From Ignatzschineria larvae DSM 13226 (GTDB taxonomy: Bacteria; Pseudomonadota; Gammaproteobacteria; Cardiobacteriales; Wohlfahrtiimonadaceae), in the NCBI RefSeq assembly GCF_038500265.1, contig NZ_CP150637.1, positions 397,501 through 461,500 on the forward strand: 64,000 bases of DNA, in the 5' to 3' direction. Positions 42,704 through 51,838 of the stretch are shown one piece after another. Below the pieces are notes generated by a model. It was not told the origin of the DNA and did no database searches. It saw only the letters and a list, made by a program, of their open reading frames with translations. Position numbers and translations under genes: made by a program. Positions within the stretch are counted from its first letter, which is position 1, and every line of letters begins with the position of its first letter.

Positions 42704-44358
42704 AGGATAACGCTTTGAAAGAGGGTAACAGGATGAGTGTCAAAAAGGGATTTATAATAATGATTGCGCTTCTGTTGGGCGCTTTAATGCCATTGGGATT
42801 TGCACCTTTTTCGTTGTCGCTTATTGTGCCTCTAGCATTAGTGGCACTTTTACAATTAACAGTGTCTCAACCCCCCCGTTTTAGCGCACTATTGGGGCTC
42901 TTATTTGGCTTTGGCTTTTTTGCTTGGGGAATTTTCTGGGTGCGAATTAGTCTAGTGCAATTTGGAGGAGCACCCTTAGCGCTTGGATCGTTTGTGGCAC
43001 TACTGCTGGCACTCTATCTCGCGCTCTATTATAGTTTGTTACTCTATATCACAAAGCGATTAGGCAAGTGGTTACAAGTTGTTTCTAAAACTCAAGAATC
43101 GACGCTGAGCACTTCAAAACCAGAGAAATATTCAAGAAGCTCGTTAATCGCATTTGCCATACAATATGGTCTTATTTTCCCGCTTGTCGGTGTGTTATTA
43201 GAGTATCTACGTAGTAACCTCTTTTCCGGATTTCCTTGGTTAGCCTTAGGCTATAGTTTTACTGATCTTCCCGTTGCAACGTGGCTCTTCCCACAAATGG
43301 GGGCGCTGATGGCAAGCTTTTGGGTTTACTGGATTGCCGGATTGCTCTTCTTATTATTGCGGGCTTTATGGGGGAAACAGTTTCTGCTCTATCTTTTCCC
43401 AAGTATTATGGGTGGCGTGATCGTTGCCTTATTGATGGTGATCCTCTCTACTATTTCAACGCCGATTGAACGAGGGAATGAAAAGATTCAGGTTGCCTTG
43501 GTGCAGGGTAATATTCCGCAAGAGATGAAATTTAGCCAAGCGCAATATCAAGCGATTATTCGGCGTTATTACCAACTAACAGAAAAAGTCGCACCGAAAG
43601 TTGATTTAATCATTTGGCCAGAAACGGCGATCCCGGGAATTTATGAAGATGATTTTTCGTTATCGACGGTATTGCGAGATCTCTCTGCAGAGTCAGGGAG
43701 TACGATTGTCACAGGGGTTTTCTCAACGGAAGGGGCTCAAATTCGCAACTCTATAGTGGCTTATGGTGCAGATAGCAGTAGTGATCAGCTCTATCATAAA
43801 GTGCATTTAGTCCCTTTTGGCGAATATATTCCTTTTCGTTCACTATTAAGTCTCTTTGGCAATATGATTGAAATTCCTTTCGCGGATCTGTCGGAAGGAA
43901 CGATGATGCAAAAACCGCTCTCGTTTATGACGGCACAAGGCCGCTTCCAAGGAGGGAGTTCGATCTGTTATGAAGCAGTTTTTGGAGATGAGGCGCGTTT
44001 AATGGGGCGAGAGTCGGATTTCTTAATCAATGTCAGTAACGATGCTTGGTTTGGGGATTCCATTGGTCCTTGGCAACATTTTCAAATTACTCGCGCTCGG
44101 GCGATTGAGTTACAGAAAGAGATGGTGCGTTCTACTAATAATGGGATTACCGCTTGGATTAGCTCTAATGGGCAAGTGAAAGCGATGTTACCGCAATTTC
44201 AAGAGGGTACATTAGAAGTCGCCGTAACGCCGATACGCGGAATGACTGCTTATGCATGTTTTGGGGATCTATTTTGGAGTGTCAGTTTTCTACTGCTCTT
44301 AAGTCTTACGATGTTGATAGGGCGCTCTTATTGCCGGAAATTAATCGCTAGAAACTAA
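42700..44358 (+). CDS. lnt: Apolipoprotein N-acyltransferase
   Basis: A 552-residue inner-membrane enzyme that acylates the N-terminal cysteine of lipoproteins, the last maturation step after Lgt. About six N-terminal membrane segments are followed by a periplasmic nitrilase domain with the catalytic Glu in IIWPETAIPG, the Lys in LYHKVHLVPFGEY and the Cys in GSSICYEAVF. A final membrane segment closes the protein. A start at 42733 (MSVKKGF) is also possible. A loop rich in Ser and Lys (near residue 130-145) separates membrane segments and is longer than I expect. It overlaps the preceding hydrolase gene by four bases; in many relatives lnt follows corC/ybeX, which is not seen here. Confidence 0.94.
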   Translation: MKDNALKEGNRMSVKKGFIIMIALLLGALMPLGFAPFSLSLIVPLALVALLQLTVSQPPRFSALLGLLFGFGFFAWGIFWVRISLVQFGGAPLALGSFVALLLALYLALYYSLLLYITKRLGKWLQVVSKTQESTLSTSKPEKYSRSSLIAFAIQYGLIFPLVGVLLEYLRSNLFSGFPWLALGYSFTDLPVATWLFPQMGALMASFWVYWIAGLLFLLLRALWGKQFLLYLFPSIMGGVIVALLMVILSTISTPIERGNEKIQVALVQGNIPQEMKFSQAQYQAIIRRYYQLTEKVAPKVDLIIWPETAIPGIYEDDFSLSTVLRDLSAESGSTIVTGVFSTEGAQIRNSIVAYGADSSSDQLYHKVHLVPFGEYIPFRSLLSLFGNMIEIPFADLSEGTMMQKPLSFMTAQGRFQGGSSICYEAVFGDEARLMGRESDFLINVSNDAWFGDSIGPWQHFQITRARAIELQKEMVRSTNNGITAWISSNGQVKAMLPQFQEGTLEVAVTPIRGMTAYACFGDLFWSVSFLLLLSLTMLIGRSYCRKLIARN

Positions 44359-44410
44359 TCGCCGGCAACTCACTGATGGTAGTTAACTATAAGATCAATA
44401 ACGGAAACTA

Positions 44411-44465
44411 TGGTTAGTAAGATCAGTTTAAAATAAGTATTACTCAAATGCCGGCGCGTCGGTAG
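44411..44465 (+). repeat. CREE-like MITE, copy G (left-end fragment)
   Basis: A decayed left part: TTAGTAAGATCAGTTTAAAA followed by CAAATGCCGGCGCGTCGG. The right half, with the CCGGCAT arm, is missing. It lies between the convergent lnt and DUF2069 genes. Confidence 0.7.
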
Positions 44466-44481
44466 TGGATATCGTGCGAAC

Positions 44482-44844
44482 CTACTCTCGAAAAGGAAGG
44501 GGTGAATATCTCGCATAGAGAATGCAGCTGATAAAGAGAATAACCGTTAAGAGAAAGTAGATGCTACCAATGGCCGGATGACCTGAAACCCAAATATCAG
44601 TTGCAGCGACAAGGTAGAAGAGCGAGAGGAAGCTTGTCCAAGCGTGGGTAAAGCGACGAGCGCGTAATAACCCTCTTGCCGGGAATACAAGAGGCATCAG
44701 TAGTCCAATAATCAAGAAAATCCGAGGCTGATCTGGATAGATTCGGTTACTCACAATGCAGTAAATCGTAAAAAAGAAGAGGCCGAAGTAAGCCACTAAG
44801 GTGGAAATTCTTGAAATAGGAACAATTGGGCGCATTATAGTCAT
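44482..44844 (-). CDS. DUF2069 membrane protein
   Basis: A 120-residue protein with four predicted membrane segments and the family-like features PARGLLRARRFTHAWTSFL and the last segment before a short tail. It resembles DUF2069, a small inner-membrane family of unknown function common in gammaproteobacteria, where it is often next to wrbA. AAGGATTAG precedes the ATG; a second start three codons in is possible. It is convergent with lnt and divergent from mutM. Confidence 0.75.
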   Translation of the reverse strand: MTIMRPIVPISRISTLVAYFGLFFFTIYCIVSNRIYPDQPRIFLIIGLLMPLVFPARGLLRARRFTHAWTSFLSLFYLVAATDIWVSGHPAIGSIYFLLTVILFISCILYARYSPLPFRE

Positions 44845-44950
44845 CTAATCCTTAAGCGTTTAACAACGTGTGATATTCGCTTTTGTATGTCTAATAGAAA
44901 TATGGAGTGATAAGGCGCTATCTTATCATTGAACGAAGAGAGAGCAAAGT

Positions 44951-45766
44951 ATGCCAGAATTACCTGAAGTTGAAACCGTCCGAGCCGGTATTTCCCCGCA
45001 TCTAGTAGGGGCAAAAATTGGCGCGATAGAGATTCGCAATGATCGTTTGCGGTATCCTATTCCTAAAGCGATAGAATCCCTCTATGGCGCGGAGATTATG
45101 GCAATTGAACGGCGGGCGAAATATCTCATTCTCTATACCGAGAAGCATAAAATTTTGATTCATCTTGGAATGTCTGGCGCGATTCGCATTGTTGAGAATG
45201 AGAGTGATCTTGAGTGGCAAAAGCACGATCATTTTATTATGCAGATGGATAACGATCGGTTGATGGTGTATCACGATCCTCGGCGGTTTGGTTTTATTCT
45301 GCTCTACGATCGAGAGGCAACGATCCCTTTCTTAGAAAAGTTAGCCCCCGAACCATTGAGTGATACTTTTTCTGCAGATTATCTCTTTGCTAAATTAAAC
45401 GGTCGAACAAGGCCGATTAAATCTGTAGTAATGGATCAAGCTTTTGTCGTGGGTGCCGGGAATATTTATGCGAATGAATCTCTCTTTATGGCGGGTATTC
45501 ATCCTGAGCGTCCGGCGAATAATTTGAATAGAGAGGAAGTTAAACGTTTAGTGTCGGCGATTAAAGCGGTATTAACTCGGGCGATTACTCAAGGAGGAAC
45601 GACCCTGAAAGATTTCACAACGCCGGATGGTCATCCGGGCTATTTTGCCCAAGAGTTATTAGTATATGGGCAAAAAGGGCAACCTTGTGCACTTTGCCAA
45701 ACGCCTATTGAGCGAATCGTGCTTGGCAATCGAGCCACCTATTTCTGCCCTCAATGTCAGAAATAA
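44951..45766 (+). CDS. mutM: Formamidopyrimidine-DNA glycosylase
   Basis: A 271-residue repair enzyme (E. coli Fpg 269) that removes 8-oxoguanine and cuts the abasic site. The mature N terminus PELPEVETVRAGI includes the catalytic proline and E. Lys57-region reads RRAKYLI, the helix-two-turn-helix part includes VVGAGNIYANE, and the C-terminal zinc finger has CALC and CPQC. A ribosome binding site is present (GAGAGAG). Single gene. Confidence 0.97.
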   Translation: MPELPEVETVRAGISPHLVGAKIGAIEIRNDRLRYPIPKAIESLYGAEIMAIERRAKYLILYTEKHKILIHLGMSGAIRIVENESDLEWQKHDHFIMQMDNDRLMVYHDPRRFGFILLYDREATIPFLEKLAPEPLSDTFSADYLFAKLNGRTRPIKSVVMDQAFVVGAGNIYANESLFMAGIHPERPANNLNREEVKRLVSAIKAVLTRAITQGGTTLKDFTTPDGHPGYFAQELLVYGQKGQPCALCQTPIERIVLGNRATYFCPQCQK

Positions 45767-45880
45767 TCTACCTCGCTATTTAAAGATAGAGGGGTTATAA
45801 CATCGAAGGAATGCTTGTTATTTTTATAGACAATTTTTGGCATAAGATCAAAAGGAAAAACGATTTAGCGCTGAATAGGG

Positions 45881-45907
45881 CTATCACTTCCCGAGAAAAA
45901 GTGATAG
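45881..45907. other. Perfect 9-bp hairpin upstream of hpf
   Basis: CTATCACTT (45881-45889) pairs with AAGTGATAG (45899-45907), loop nine bases. No T tract follows. It lies 148 bases before hpf and 115 after mutM, so it could be an mRNA leader structure or an operator. The rest of the 289-base gap shows nothing else clear. Confidence 0.5.
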
Positions 45908-46055
45908 GGTGAAGTAAAGGTAGATCAAGATTGTTCAATTGATGAATAGGCCTAAAAGCCTTTGAAAGCATTAATTAATCATTAAGAATGAATAATCGTT
46001 GATCGCTTTGAAGCTCTTGATATAACAATTGATAATGAAATGAAGGAGAGTTTGT

Positions 46056-46391
46056 ATGAATGTTAATTTAACAGGTCATGGTTTAGAGTTAACGGATGGA
46101 CTTCGTGCACGAGTAGATGAGAAGTTTTCAAAACTTGAACGTTTTAGTGATCATATTACCGGCGCACACGTCGTTTTGAGCATTAAAGATAAACAACAAG
46201 CTGCCGAAATTACACTGAATATTGCGAAGGGTAAAGATTTACATGCCGAGGCAATTAGTGAAGATATGTATCAATCAATTGATGAACTAGCCGGTAAAAT
46301 TGAGCGTCAACTGCTCAAACAGAAAGAGAAAGCAATGACCGCTGAGCGTAAGCAAGGACAAGAGATTCGTCAAGAAGAGGAAGAAGTATAA
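46056..46391 (+). CDS. hpf: Ribosome hibernation promoting factor (short form)
   Basis: A 111-residue protein of the HPF/RaiA family (E. coli HPF 95) that binds the small subunit and helps form inactive 70S or 100S ribosomes in stationary phase. Family features are MNVNLTGHGLELTDGLRARV at the start, LERFSDHITGAHV and DLHAEAISEDMYQSIDEL. An extra acidic tail REEEEV-like (EIRQEEEEV) ends it. In many bacteria it follows rpoN; here it lies alone before murD, with a terminator after it. GAAGGAGAG precedes the ATG. Confidence 0.93.
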   Translation: MNVNLTGHGLELTDGLRARVDEKFSKLERFSDHITGAHVVLSIKDKQQAAEITLNIAKGKDLHAEAISEDMYQSIDELAGKIERQLLKQKEKAMTAERKQGQEIRQEEEEV

Positions 46392-46448
46392 GACGATCTC
46401 AGTCGTGATTACATAGTTTAGAAAATATACCTAAATAGAATAGTGCAG

Positions 46449-46482
46449 GAAGCCCCGTATTTTTATGCGGGGTTTCTCTTTT
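46449..46482 (+). terminator. Terminator of hpf
   Basis: GAAGCCCCGTAT pairs with ATGCGGGGTTTC (two G-T pairs) around TTTT, followed by TCTTTT. It separates hpf from the division cluster. Confidence 0.85.
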
Positions 46483-46547
46483 GTCTTGAACTATTTCAGC
46501 GTATCATACGGCTATCTTTCTCTCGATTAATCAACAAAGGATGCATT

Positions 46548-47954
46548 ATGTTCCCTGCAGATGCGAAACATCTTGTGGTCGGATTTGGTATCACCGGCCT
46601 CTCTATCGTTAAAGCCCTAAAAGTCTTAAATGTAAAACATATTTGGGCACTTGATTCTCGGGAGAACCCGCCTAATTATGCTGAAATTGCACCATTGTGT
46701 GAGGAGACTGCTGTCGGTGGTTTTTCAACGGCATTATTAGATCAATGTGATTATCTCTGGTTAAGCCCCGGCGTTGCACTAGCAACTCCTGAGCTACAAT
46801 CAACCTTAGTGCGTTTGCCACAATCGCATATTGGGGGCGATATAGAGTTATTCGCCCGCTTAGTAGAAGAGAATATCATTGCCATTACCGGCACGAATGG
46901 AAAGAGTACGGTGACCACGCTGTTAGGCGCTATCTTTGCTGAAACGGGTTATGATCTCTATGTGGGTGGGAATCTCGGGCTTCCGGCACTAGAGCTTTGG
47001 CTTAAGTATCAATCTCGAGATCAAACAGATCTACGGGAACCCCTCTTTATCTTAGAGTTATCGAGTTTTCAGTTGGAAACCACAACGAGTCTTAAAGCCG
47101 ATGTGGGCGTATTGCTCAATCTATCGCCGGATCATCTCGACCGCTATCGTGATTATGAGCACTATATTACCTCTAAGTTTAGACTCTTTGCCCAGTCAAA
47201 TAATATTATGATCCCTGCCGGAAGTACCGCTATCGAAGCGGATCTTATGGCAGGAATGGCAGATCATCGTTATCAGTTTGAATTAGGCAAAGATTCAATC
47301 TATCGCTTTGCGCTGACAGATAGATCGGCAAGCGATAATGATAATGAGCAAGTCGATTATTGGGCAGATTTAGAATCGAAAATGATTATTAGCAGAGAAG
47401 GGGAGCGAGTGAGTTTCCGGGGGAGCCATTTAGGCGGTTTACATAATGTCCTCAATATGATTGCGGCGACCGGAGCGGCTGAGATTTTTGGTGCGTCTCT
47501 CAAAGCCATTGAGACAGGAATTACAAACTATCAACCGCTTGCTCATAGAACTGTTAAAGTGCGTACCCTTGATGGTGTGACTTATTACAATGATTCAAAG
47601 GCGACGAATATCTCTTCTACGGAAGCTGCGATTTTAGGATTTCCGGAGCGTAAGTGGGTTATTTTAGGAGGCGTCACGAAAGGTCAAGATTTCTCGATCT
47701 TAGAAACATTATTAACGCATAATGTGGCAGGTGTTGCATTGATTGGTGCGGATTATTCTACGATTTTGCCCCATATTCCAAAGAGTATTCTCTGTTTTAA
47801 GAGCGATACATTAACGCAAGCAGTCAAGGATATTCGGCAAGAGGCGGCTGTAGGTGATATTGTCTTATTCTCACCGGCCTGTGCTAGCTTCGATCAATTC
47901 AGAGGATTTGAACATCGCGGTGAAGTGTTTGAGACATTAATTCAGACATTATAG
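46548..47954 (+). CDS. murD: UDP-N-acetylmuramoyl-L-alanine--D-glutamate ligase
   Basis: A 468-residue Mur ligase that adds D-glutamate to the peptidoglycan precursor in the cytosol. The three Mur domains are seen: N-terminal GFGITGLSIVKAL, ATP-binding ITGTNGKSTVTTL with the following SSFQLETT and NLSPDHLDRY, and the C-terminal HRTVKVRTLDGVTYYNDSKATN. ATG 46548 has AAAGGATG upstream; a longer frame to 46443 passes through a terminator and is rejected. It is the first gene of the local dcw group: mraY and murF, usually before it, are absent. Confidence 0.96.
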   Translation: MFPADAKHLVVGFGITGLSIVKALKVLNVKHIWALDSRENPPNYAEIAPLCEETAVGGFSTALLDQCDYLWLSPGVALATPELQSTLVRLPQSHIGGDIELFARLVEENIIAITGTNGKSTVTTLLGAIFAETGYDLYVGGNLGLPALELWLKYQSRDQTDLREPLFILELSSFQLETTTSLKADVGVLLNLSPDHLDRYRDYEHYITSKFRLFAQSNNIMIPAGSTAIEADLMAGMADHRYQFELGKDSIYRFALTDRSASDNDNEQVDYWADLESKMIISREGERVSFRGSHLGGLHNVLNMIAATGAAEIFGASLKAIETGITNYQPLAHRTVKVRTLDGVTYYNDSKATNISSTEAAILGFPERKWVILGGVTKGQDFSILETLLTHNVAGVALIGADYSTILPHIPKSILCFKSDTLTQAVKDIRQEAAVGDIVLFSPACASFDQFRGFEHRGEVFETLIQTL

Positions 47955-48047
47955 ATAGCCTTGAAATAAAGGTACTGATAGGGGATTTTGAGATGATTTG
48001 TGTAAAATACCTTTTTTAACAACTAGCTCAAAAATAGAGGTGGCATT

Positions 48048-48095
48048 ATGATCTCACTAGTAAGAGTATGTTACAATTTCAACCATATTGACTAA
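48048..48095 (+). CDS. Possible 15-residue leader peptide before ftsW
   Basis: ATG 48048 with GAGGTGG upstream at a good distance opens a frame of 15 codons, MISLVRVCYNFNHID, ending at TAA 48093-48095, 15 bases before the ftsW TTG start. It resembles no protein I know. Its good ribosome binding site and position suggest it could set ftsW translation by coupling, but it may be chance. Confidence 0.35.
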   Translation: MISLVRVCYNFNHID

Positions 48096-48109
48096 AATTT
48101 AGGTGTACT

Positions 48110-49315
48110 TTGAAAAACGCATTACCTTCAAAAATTCATACCGATCCGTGGTTATTAGTAACGACGGTTATCTTCTTGCTGATTGGACTGATGATGGTGA
48201 CAACCGCATCAGGTTATATTGCTGAGTATTACGGTTTATCGCCATATCATTATGGTATACGCCAATTAATGTATATTGCGATAGGGATTATTGTGGGGGG
48301 CTTTATCTATATTAAGGTAGATTTGGTTCTTTGGTATCGATTAACACCCATTTTAATGATCATTACTATTATTTGTTTAATATTGGTGCTGATTCCCGGA
48401 ATTGGACGAGAGGTGAATGGCGCATTGCGTTGGATTCCTATTTCGGTTTTTAACTTTCAGCCTGCCGAGGTCGCTAAGTTCTCTATTGTGATGTATATTG
48501 CCTCCTATCTTCATCGGCATAAGGAGACGATTGATGTGAGGGCTACTGCACTGATTATTCCGCTTGTGGTGATGGGGTTTCTCGGTATTTTGCTGCTATT
48601 AGAACCTGATTTTGGTTCAACTGTGATCATCTTTGTGATTGGTTTAGGACTACTCTTTATTGCGGGCGTGAGTATCTGGCAATTCTTATGTGTTTTAGTG
48701 CCAACTTTAGGTGTGATGGCATTTGTTGTTTTGACATCCCCTTATCGCCGAGCGCGCTTATCAGGTTTTATGAATCCCTGGGATGATCCTTATAATCAAG
48801 GTTATCAGTTGGCTAATTCACTTATTGCCATTGGTCGAGGCAAGCTCTCTGGTGTCGGTATTGGAGAGAGTATGTCAAAACTAGGTTATCTCCCTGAGGC
48901 CCACACGGATTTTATATTTTCCATTTATGCTGAAGAATTTGGTTTTTTTGGCGTTGTGATCCTTGTGTTCCTCTATCTTGCTTTTGTCTATCGGACTTTT
49001 GATATAGGACGCAGGGCAGAAGAACTTAAACGATATTTTGCGGCTTATATCTCTTATGGCATTGGTTTCTGGTTTGGTACGCAAGCGTTGATTCATATGT
49101 GTGTAGCTTCAGGCTTATTGCCGACTAAAGGATTAACTCTCCCACTTATTAGTTACGGAGGATCCAGTATTGTCATGATGTTGATCGCGTTGAGTGTATT
49201 GTTTAAGGTCGATCGCTTTGTGCAAACTGAAGAATTAGTAGACTACCAGAAAAAACAAGCGAGAAAAGCAGAGCAAGCGCTTACTGAATCGAATATTAAA
49301 GTAGGTCTGAAATGA
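48110..49315 (+). CDS. ftsW: Peptidoglycan polymerase FtsW (TTG start)
   Basis: A 401-residue SEDS-family protein with about ten membrane segments, the septal glycosyltransferase acting on lipid II with its partner FtsI (not in the window). SEDS motifs: NFQPAEVAKF, GVGIGESMSKLGYLPEAHTDFIFS (in two parts GESMSKLGYLPEAHTD and FIFSIYAEEFG) and PLISYGGSS near the end. The start must be TTG 48110: the frame is closed by TGA 48089-48091 and the next Met is far inside the first membrane segment. GGTG lies a few bases before. The stop overlaps murG by four bases. Confidence 0.93.
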   Translation: MKNALPSKIHTDPWLLVTTVIFLLIGLMMVTTASGYIAEYYGLSPYHYGIRQLMYIAIGIIVGGFIYIKVDLVLWYRLTPILMIITIICLILVLIPGIGREVNGALRWIPISVFNFQPAEVAKFSIVMYIASYLHRHKETIDVRATALIIPLVVMGFLGILLLLEPDFGSTVIIFVIGLGLLFIAGVSIWQFLCVLVPTLGVMAFVVLTSPYRRARLSGFMNPWDDPYNQGYQLANSLIAIGRGKLSGVGIGESMSKLGYLPEAHTDFIFSIYAEEFGFFGVVILVFLYLAFVYRTFDIGRRAEELKRYFAAYISYGIGFWFGTQALIHMCVASGLLPTKGLTLPLISYGGSSIVMMLIALSVLFKVDRFVQTEELVDYQKKQARKAEQALTESNIKVGLK

Positions 49316-50412
49316 ATGTAATAGAGCGAGATCCACTACAACTAGATGCGACGAAAGGTAATATTGTCATTATGGCCGGTGGAACAGGGGGGCATATCTT
49401 CCCTGGTTTAGCTGTTGCTGAAGATTTGAAGCAAGCGGGATACAATATCTATTGGCTAGGGGCAAATGGTTTAGAAACGCGTCTTGTCCCTCAACATGGA
49501 TTACCCTTACACTCACTCAGCATTAAAGGGCTACGAGGGAATGGTATTGCCGGATGGTTAAAAGCGCCTTTTATTCTTTTAAAAGCGGTGCGTGAAGCAA
49601 AAGGTTTCCTTAAAGAGATTAATCCTGTTTGTGTTGTCGGATTCGGCGGTTTTGCAGCAGCACCAGGCGGTATCGCTGCAAGATTATTGAGGATTCCGTT
49701 AGTAATTCATGAGCAAAATGCCGAGCCGGGATTAGTGAATCGTCTACTCTCTCGATTAAGTCAGCGTAATCTTGCTGCCTTTAATCAAAAATTGCCGAAT
49801 GCATTAGTGGTGGGTAACCCTATCAGAGCCTCTCTTTTAGCATTGCCGGATTATCGTGAGCGTTATGAATCAAGGGGAAACGAGCCTTTACGCATTTTAG
49901 TTTTTGGTGGGTCACAAGGGGCACGTATTTTAAATCAATTGATGCAACAGTTTGCAGAAGAAGAACTTTCAGATCAGTTTGAAATTTGGCATCAAACAGG
50001 CTCAGCATTCTATGAAGCGCATAAAGAAGATGATTGTTTCAATCGCGAGAATTATCGTTTAACCCCCTTTATTGAAAATATGGATGAAGCTTATAGTTGG
50101 GCTGATCTCGTGATTTGTCGAGCGGGCGCATTGACTGTCTCTGAAATTTTAGCAGTGCATGTCGCTAGCTGTTTTATCCCTTTTGCAAAGGCTGTAGATG
50201 ATCATCAAACTAAAAATGCACAGGCCGTTGCGGATATTGGAGGCGCTTTTCTCTATTCCGAATCAGAGATGAATGTGTCAGTATTAGAGCAACTTTTAAC
50301 ATCATTTACTCGTGAAAAAGCCTCAGAGATGGCGAGTAAAACAGAAATTTTAGCAAAACCTGAAGCAACTAAGAAGATTGTTTCAGAAATTCAAAAGGTT
50401 ATAGCGTCATGA
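49312..50412 (+). CDS. murG: Undecaprenyl-diphospho-muramoylpentapeptide N-acetylglucosaminyltransferase
   Basis: A 366-residue membrane-associated GT28 enzyme that makes lipid II from lipid I by adding N-acetylglucosamine. The N-terminal glycine-rich loop reads MAGGTGGHIFPGLAVAE, the acceptor side VVGFGGFAAAPGGIAA, and the C-terminal donor site FGGSQGARILNQ and CRAGALTVSE. The first 18 residues are an extra stretch before the first strand. It overlaps ftsW (ATGA) and murC (ATGA), so translation is coupled. Confidence 0.96.
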   Translation: MNVIERDPLQLDATKGNIVIMAGGTGGHIFPGLAVAEDLKQAGYNIYWLGANGLETRLVPQHGLPLHSLSIKGLRGNGIAGWLKAPFILLKAVREAKGFLKEINPVCVVGFGGFAAAPGGIAARLLRIPLVIHEQNAEPGLVNRLLSRLSQRNLAAFNQKLPNALVVGNPIRASLLALPDYRERYESRGNEPLRILVFGGSQGARILNQLMQQFAEEELSDQFEIWHQTGSAFYEAHKEDDCFNRENYRLTPFIENMDEAYSWADLVICRAGALTVSEILAVHVASCFIPFAKAVDDHQTKNAQAVADIGGAFLYSESEMNVSVLEQLLTSFTREKASEMASKTEILAKPEATKKIVSEIQKVIAS

Positions 50413-51827
50413 ATCATAAAAGTTATATTTGTCCTACCGATATGCGCCGCGTTGAGCGAATCCATTTTGTGGGAATCGGTGGATCAGGAATGTGTGGGAT
50501 TGCAGAAGTACTCCTCAATCTTGGGTATGAAGTAACCGGTTCAGATATCGCCGGTTCACCGGTTGTTGAACATCTTATCGATTTGGGTGCACTCGTTTGG
50601 ATAGGGCATGATAAGGCGCACGCTTTAGGTGCCGATGTTGTTGTGGTATCCACAGCAGTTAAAGAGGATAATCCTGAAGTCATTAGTGCGAAAGAAGCAC
50701 GTATTCCTATTATTCAACGCGCTCAAATGCTCGGAGAGTTAATGCGTTTTCGCTATGGGATCGCTGTTGCCGGAACACATGGTAAAACAACGACAACAAG
50801 CCTTCTTGCCTCGATCTTAGATGAAGCAGGGCTTGATCCTACTTATGTAATTGGTGGTCGTTTAAATAGCTCAAATGTAAACGCACGTTTAGGGTTAGGG
50901 CAATATCTTGTAGCTGAAGCAGATGAGTCAGATGCTTCATTCTTGCATCTTCATCCGATGTCAGCGATTATTACCAATATCGATCAAGATCATATGAGTA
51001 CCTATGGTGGTGATATTGAGAATTTGCGAAAGACTTTTATTGAATTCTTACACTTACTGCCATTTTATGGTTTAGCAGTACTCTGTATCGATAATGAAGA
51101 AGTGGCGAATTTAGTGCCGCGGATTCATCGCCCGATCATTACTTATGGTGAAGCAGAAGGCGCTGATTATCAACTATTGCGCTATGAATCGAAAGGCATG
51201 CAAACCTGCTTTGAGCTTAAGATGCCTAATGGTACAAGTGAATTTACGGTGGCGCTTCCTGGTAAATATAGTGTGTTAAATAGTATTGCTGCGATTGCTA
51301 TTGCCAATGATTTAGGGGTGCCACATCCCGCTATTCGCCGCGCACTTCGCCGTTTTAAAGGGATTGGTCGGCGTTTTCAGTTCCACCCTTCAGTTCCACT
51401 TAAAGCAGGTGGCAATGTGGAGGTGATGGAAGATTATGGTCATCATCCAACCGAAATTCGAGCAGTATATGAAGCGTTGACTACGGCTTATCCGGAGAAG
51501 CGGATTGTTGTTGCGTTCCAGCCACATCGCCATTCTCGTACAGCAGAACTCTATGATGAATTTGTAGAGGTCTTATCAACGATTAATACGGTTTTAGTTA
51601 CAGATATCTATGGCGTACGGGAAACACCGATAGCAGGTATTAGTGGCGAACAATTAGCAAAAGATGTGGCGACTAAAGGTGGGAATCAAACATTGTTTGT
51701 GGGCAGCATTGATAATATTCGAGATCAATATGCCACTATCGCACAAGAAGGGGATCTGATTGTGATGATGGGCGCTGGCAATATTGGCGGCATTGCTGCA
51801 AACTTTTATAAAGGGGGCGCTCTTTAG
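50409..51827 (+). CDS. murC: UDP-N-acetylmuramate--L-alanine ligase
   Basis: A 472-residue Mur ligase adding the first amino acid to UDP-MurNAc. Motifs: N-terminal VGIGGSGMCGIAEVLLNLG, the ATP loop AGTHGKTTTTSLLA, EADESDASFLHL, and C-terminal VMEDYGHHPTEIRAV. It starts four bases inside the murG end. It catalyses an earlier step than MurD and lies in the usual murG-murC-ddl order. Confidence 0.96.
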   Translation: MNHKSYICPTDMRRVERIHFVGIGGSGMCGIAEVLLNLGYEVTGSDIAGSPVVEHLIDLGALVWIGHDKAHALGADVVVVSTAVKEDNPEVISAKEARIPIIQRAQMLGELMRFRYGIAVAGTHGKTTTTSLLASILDEAGLDPTYVIGGRLNSSNVNARLGLGQYLVAEADESDASFLHLHPMSAIITNIDQDHMSTYGGDIENLRKTFIEFLHLLPFYGLAVLCIDNEEVANLVPRIHRPIITYGEAEGADYQLLRYESKGMQTCFELKMPNGTSEFTVALPGKYSVLNSIAAIAIANDLGVPHPAIRRALRRFKGIGRRFQFHPSVPLKAGGNVEVMEDYGHHPTEIRAVYEALTTAYPEKRIVVAFQPHRHSRTAELYDEFVEVLSTINTVLVTDIYGVRETPIAGISGEQLAKDVATKGGNQTLFVGSIDNIRDQYATIAQEGDLIVMMGAGNIGGIAANFYKGGAL

Positions 51828-51838
51828 AGTGGAACTAT

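Noticed and set aside
46443-46547. Longer N terminus for MurD
   Set aside because: It would translate through the hpf terminator and adds residues that do not match MurD; ATG 46548 has a good ribosome binding site.
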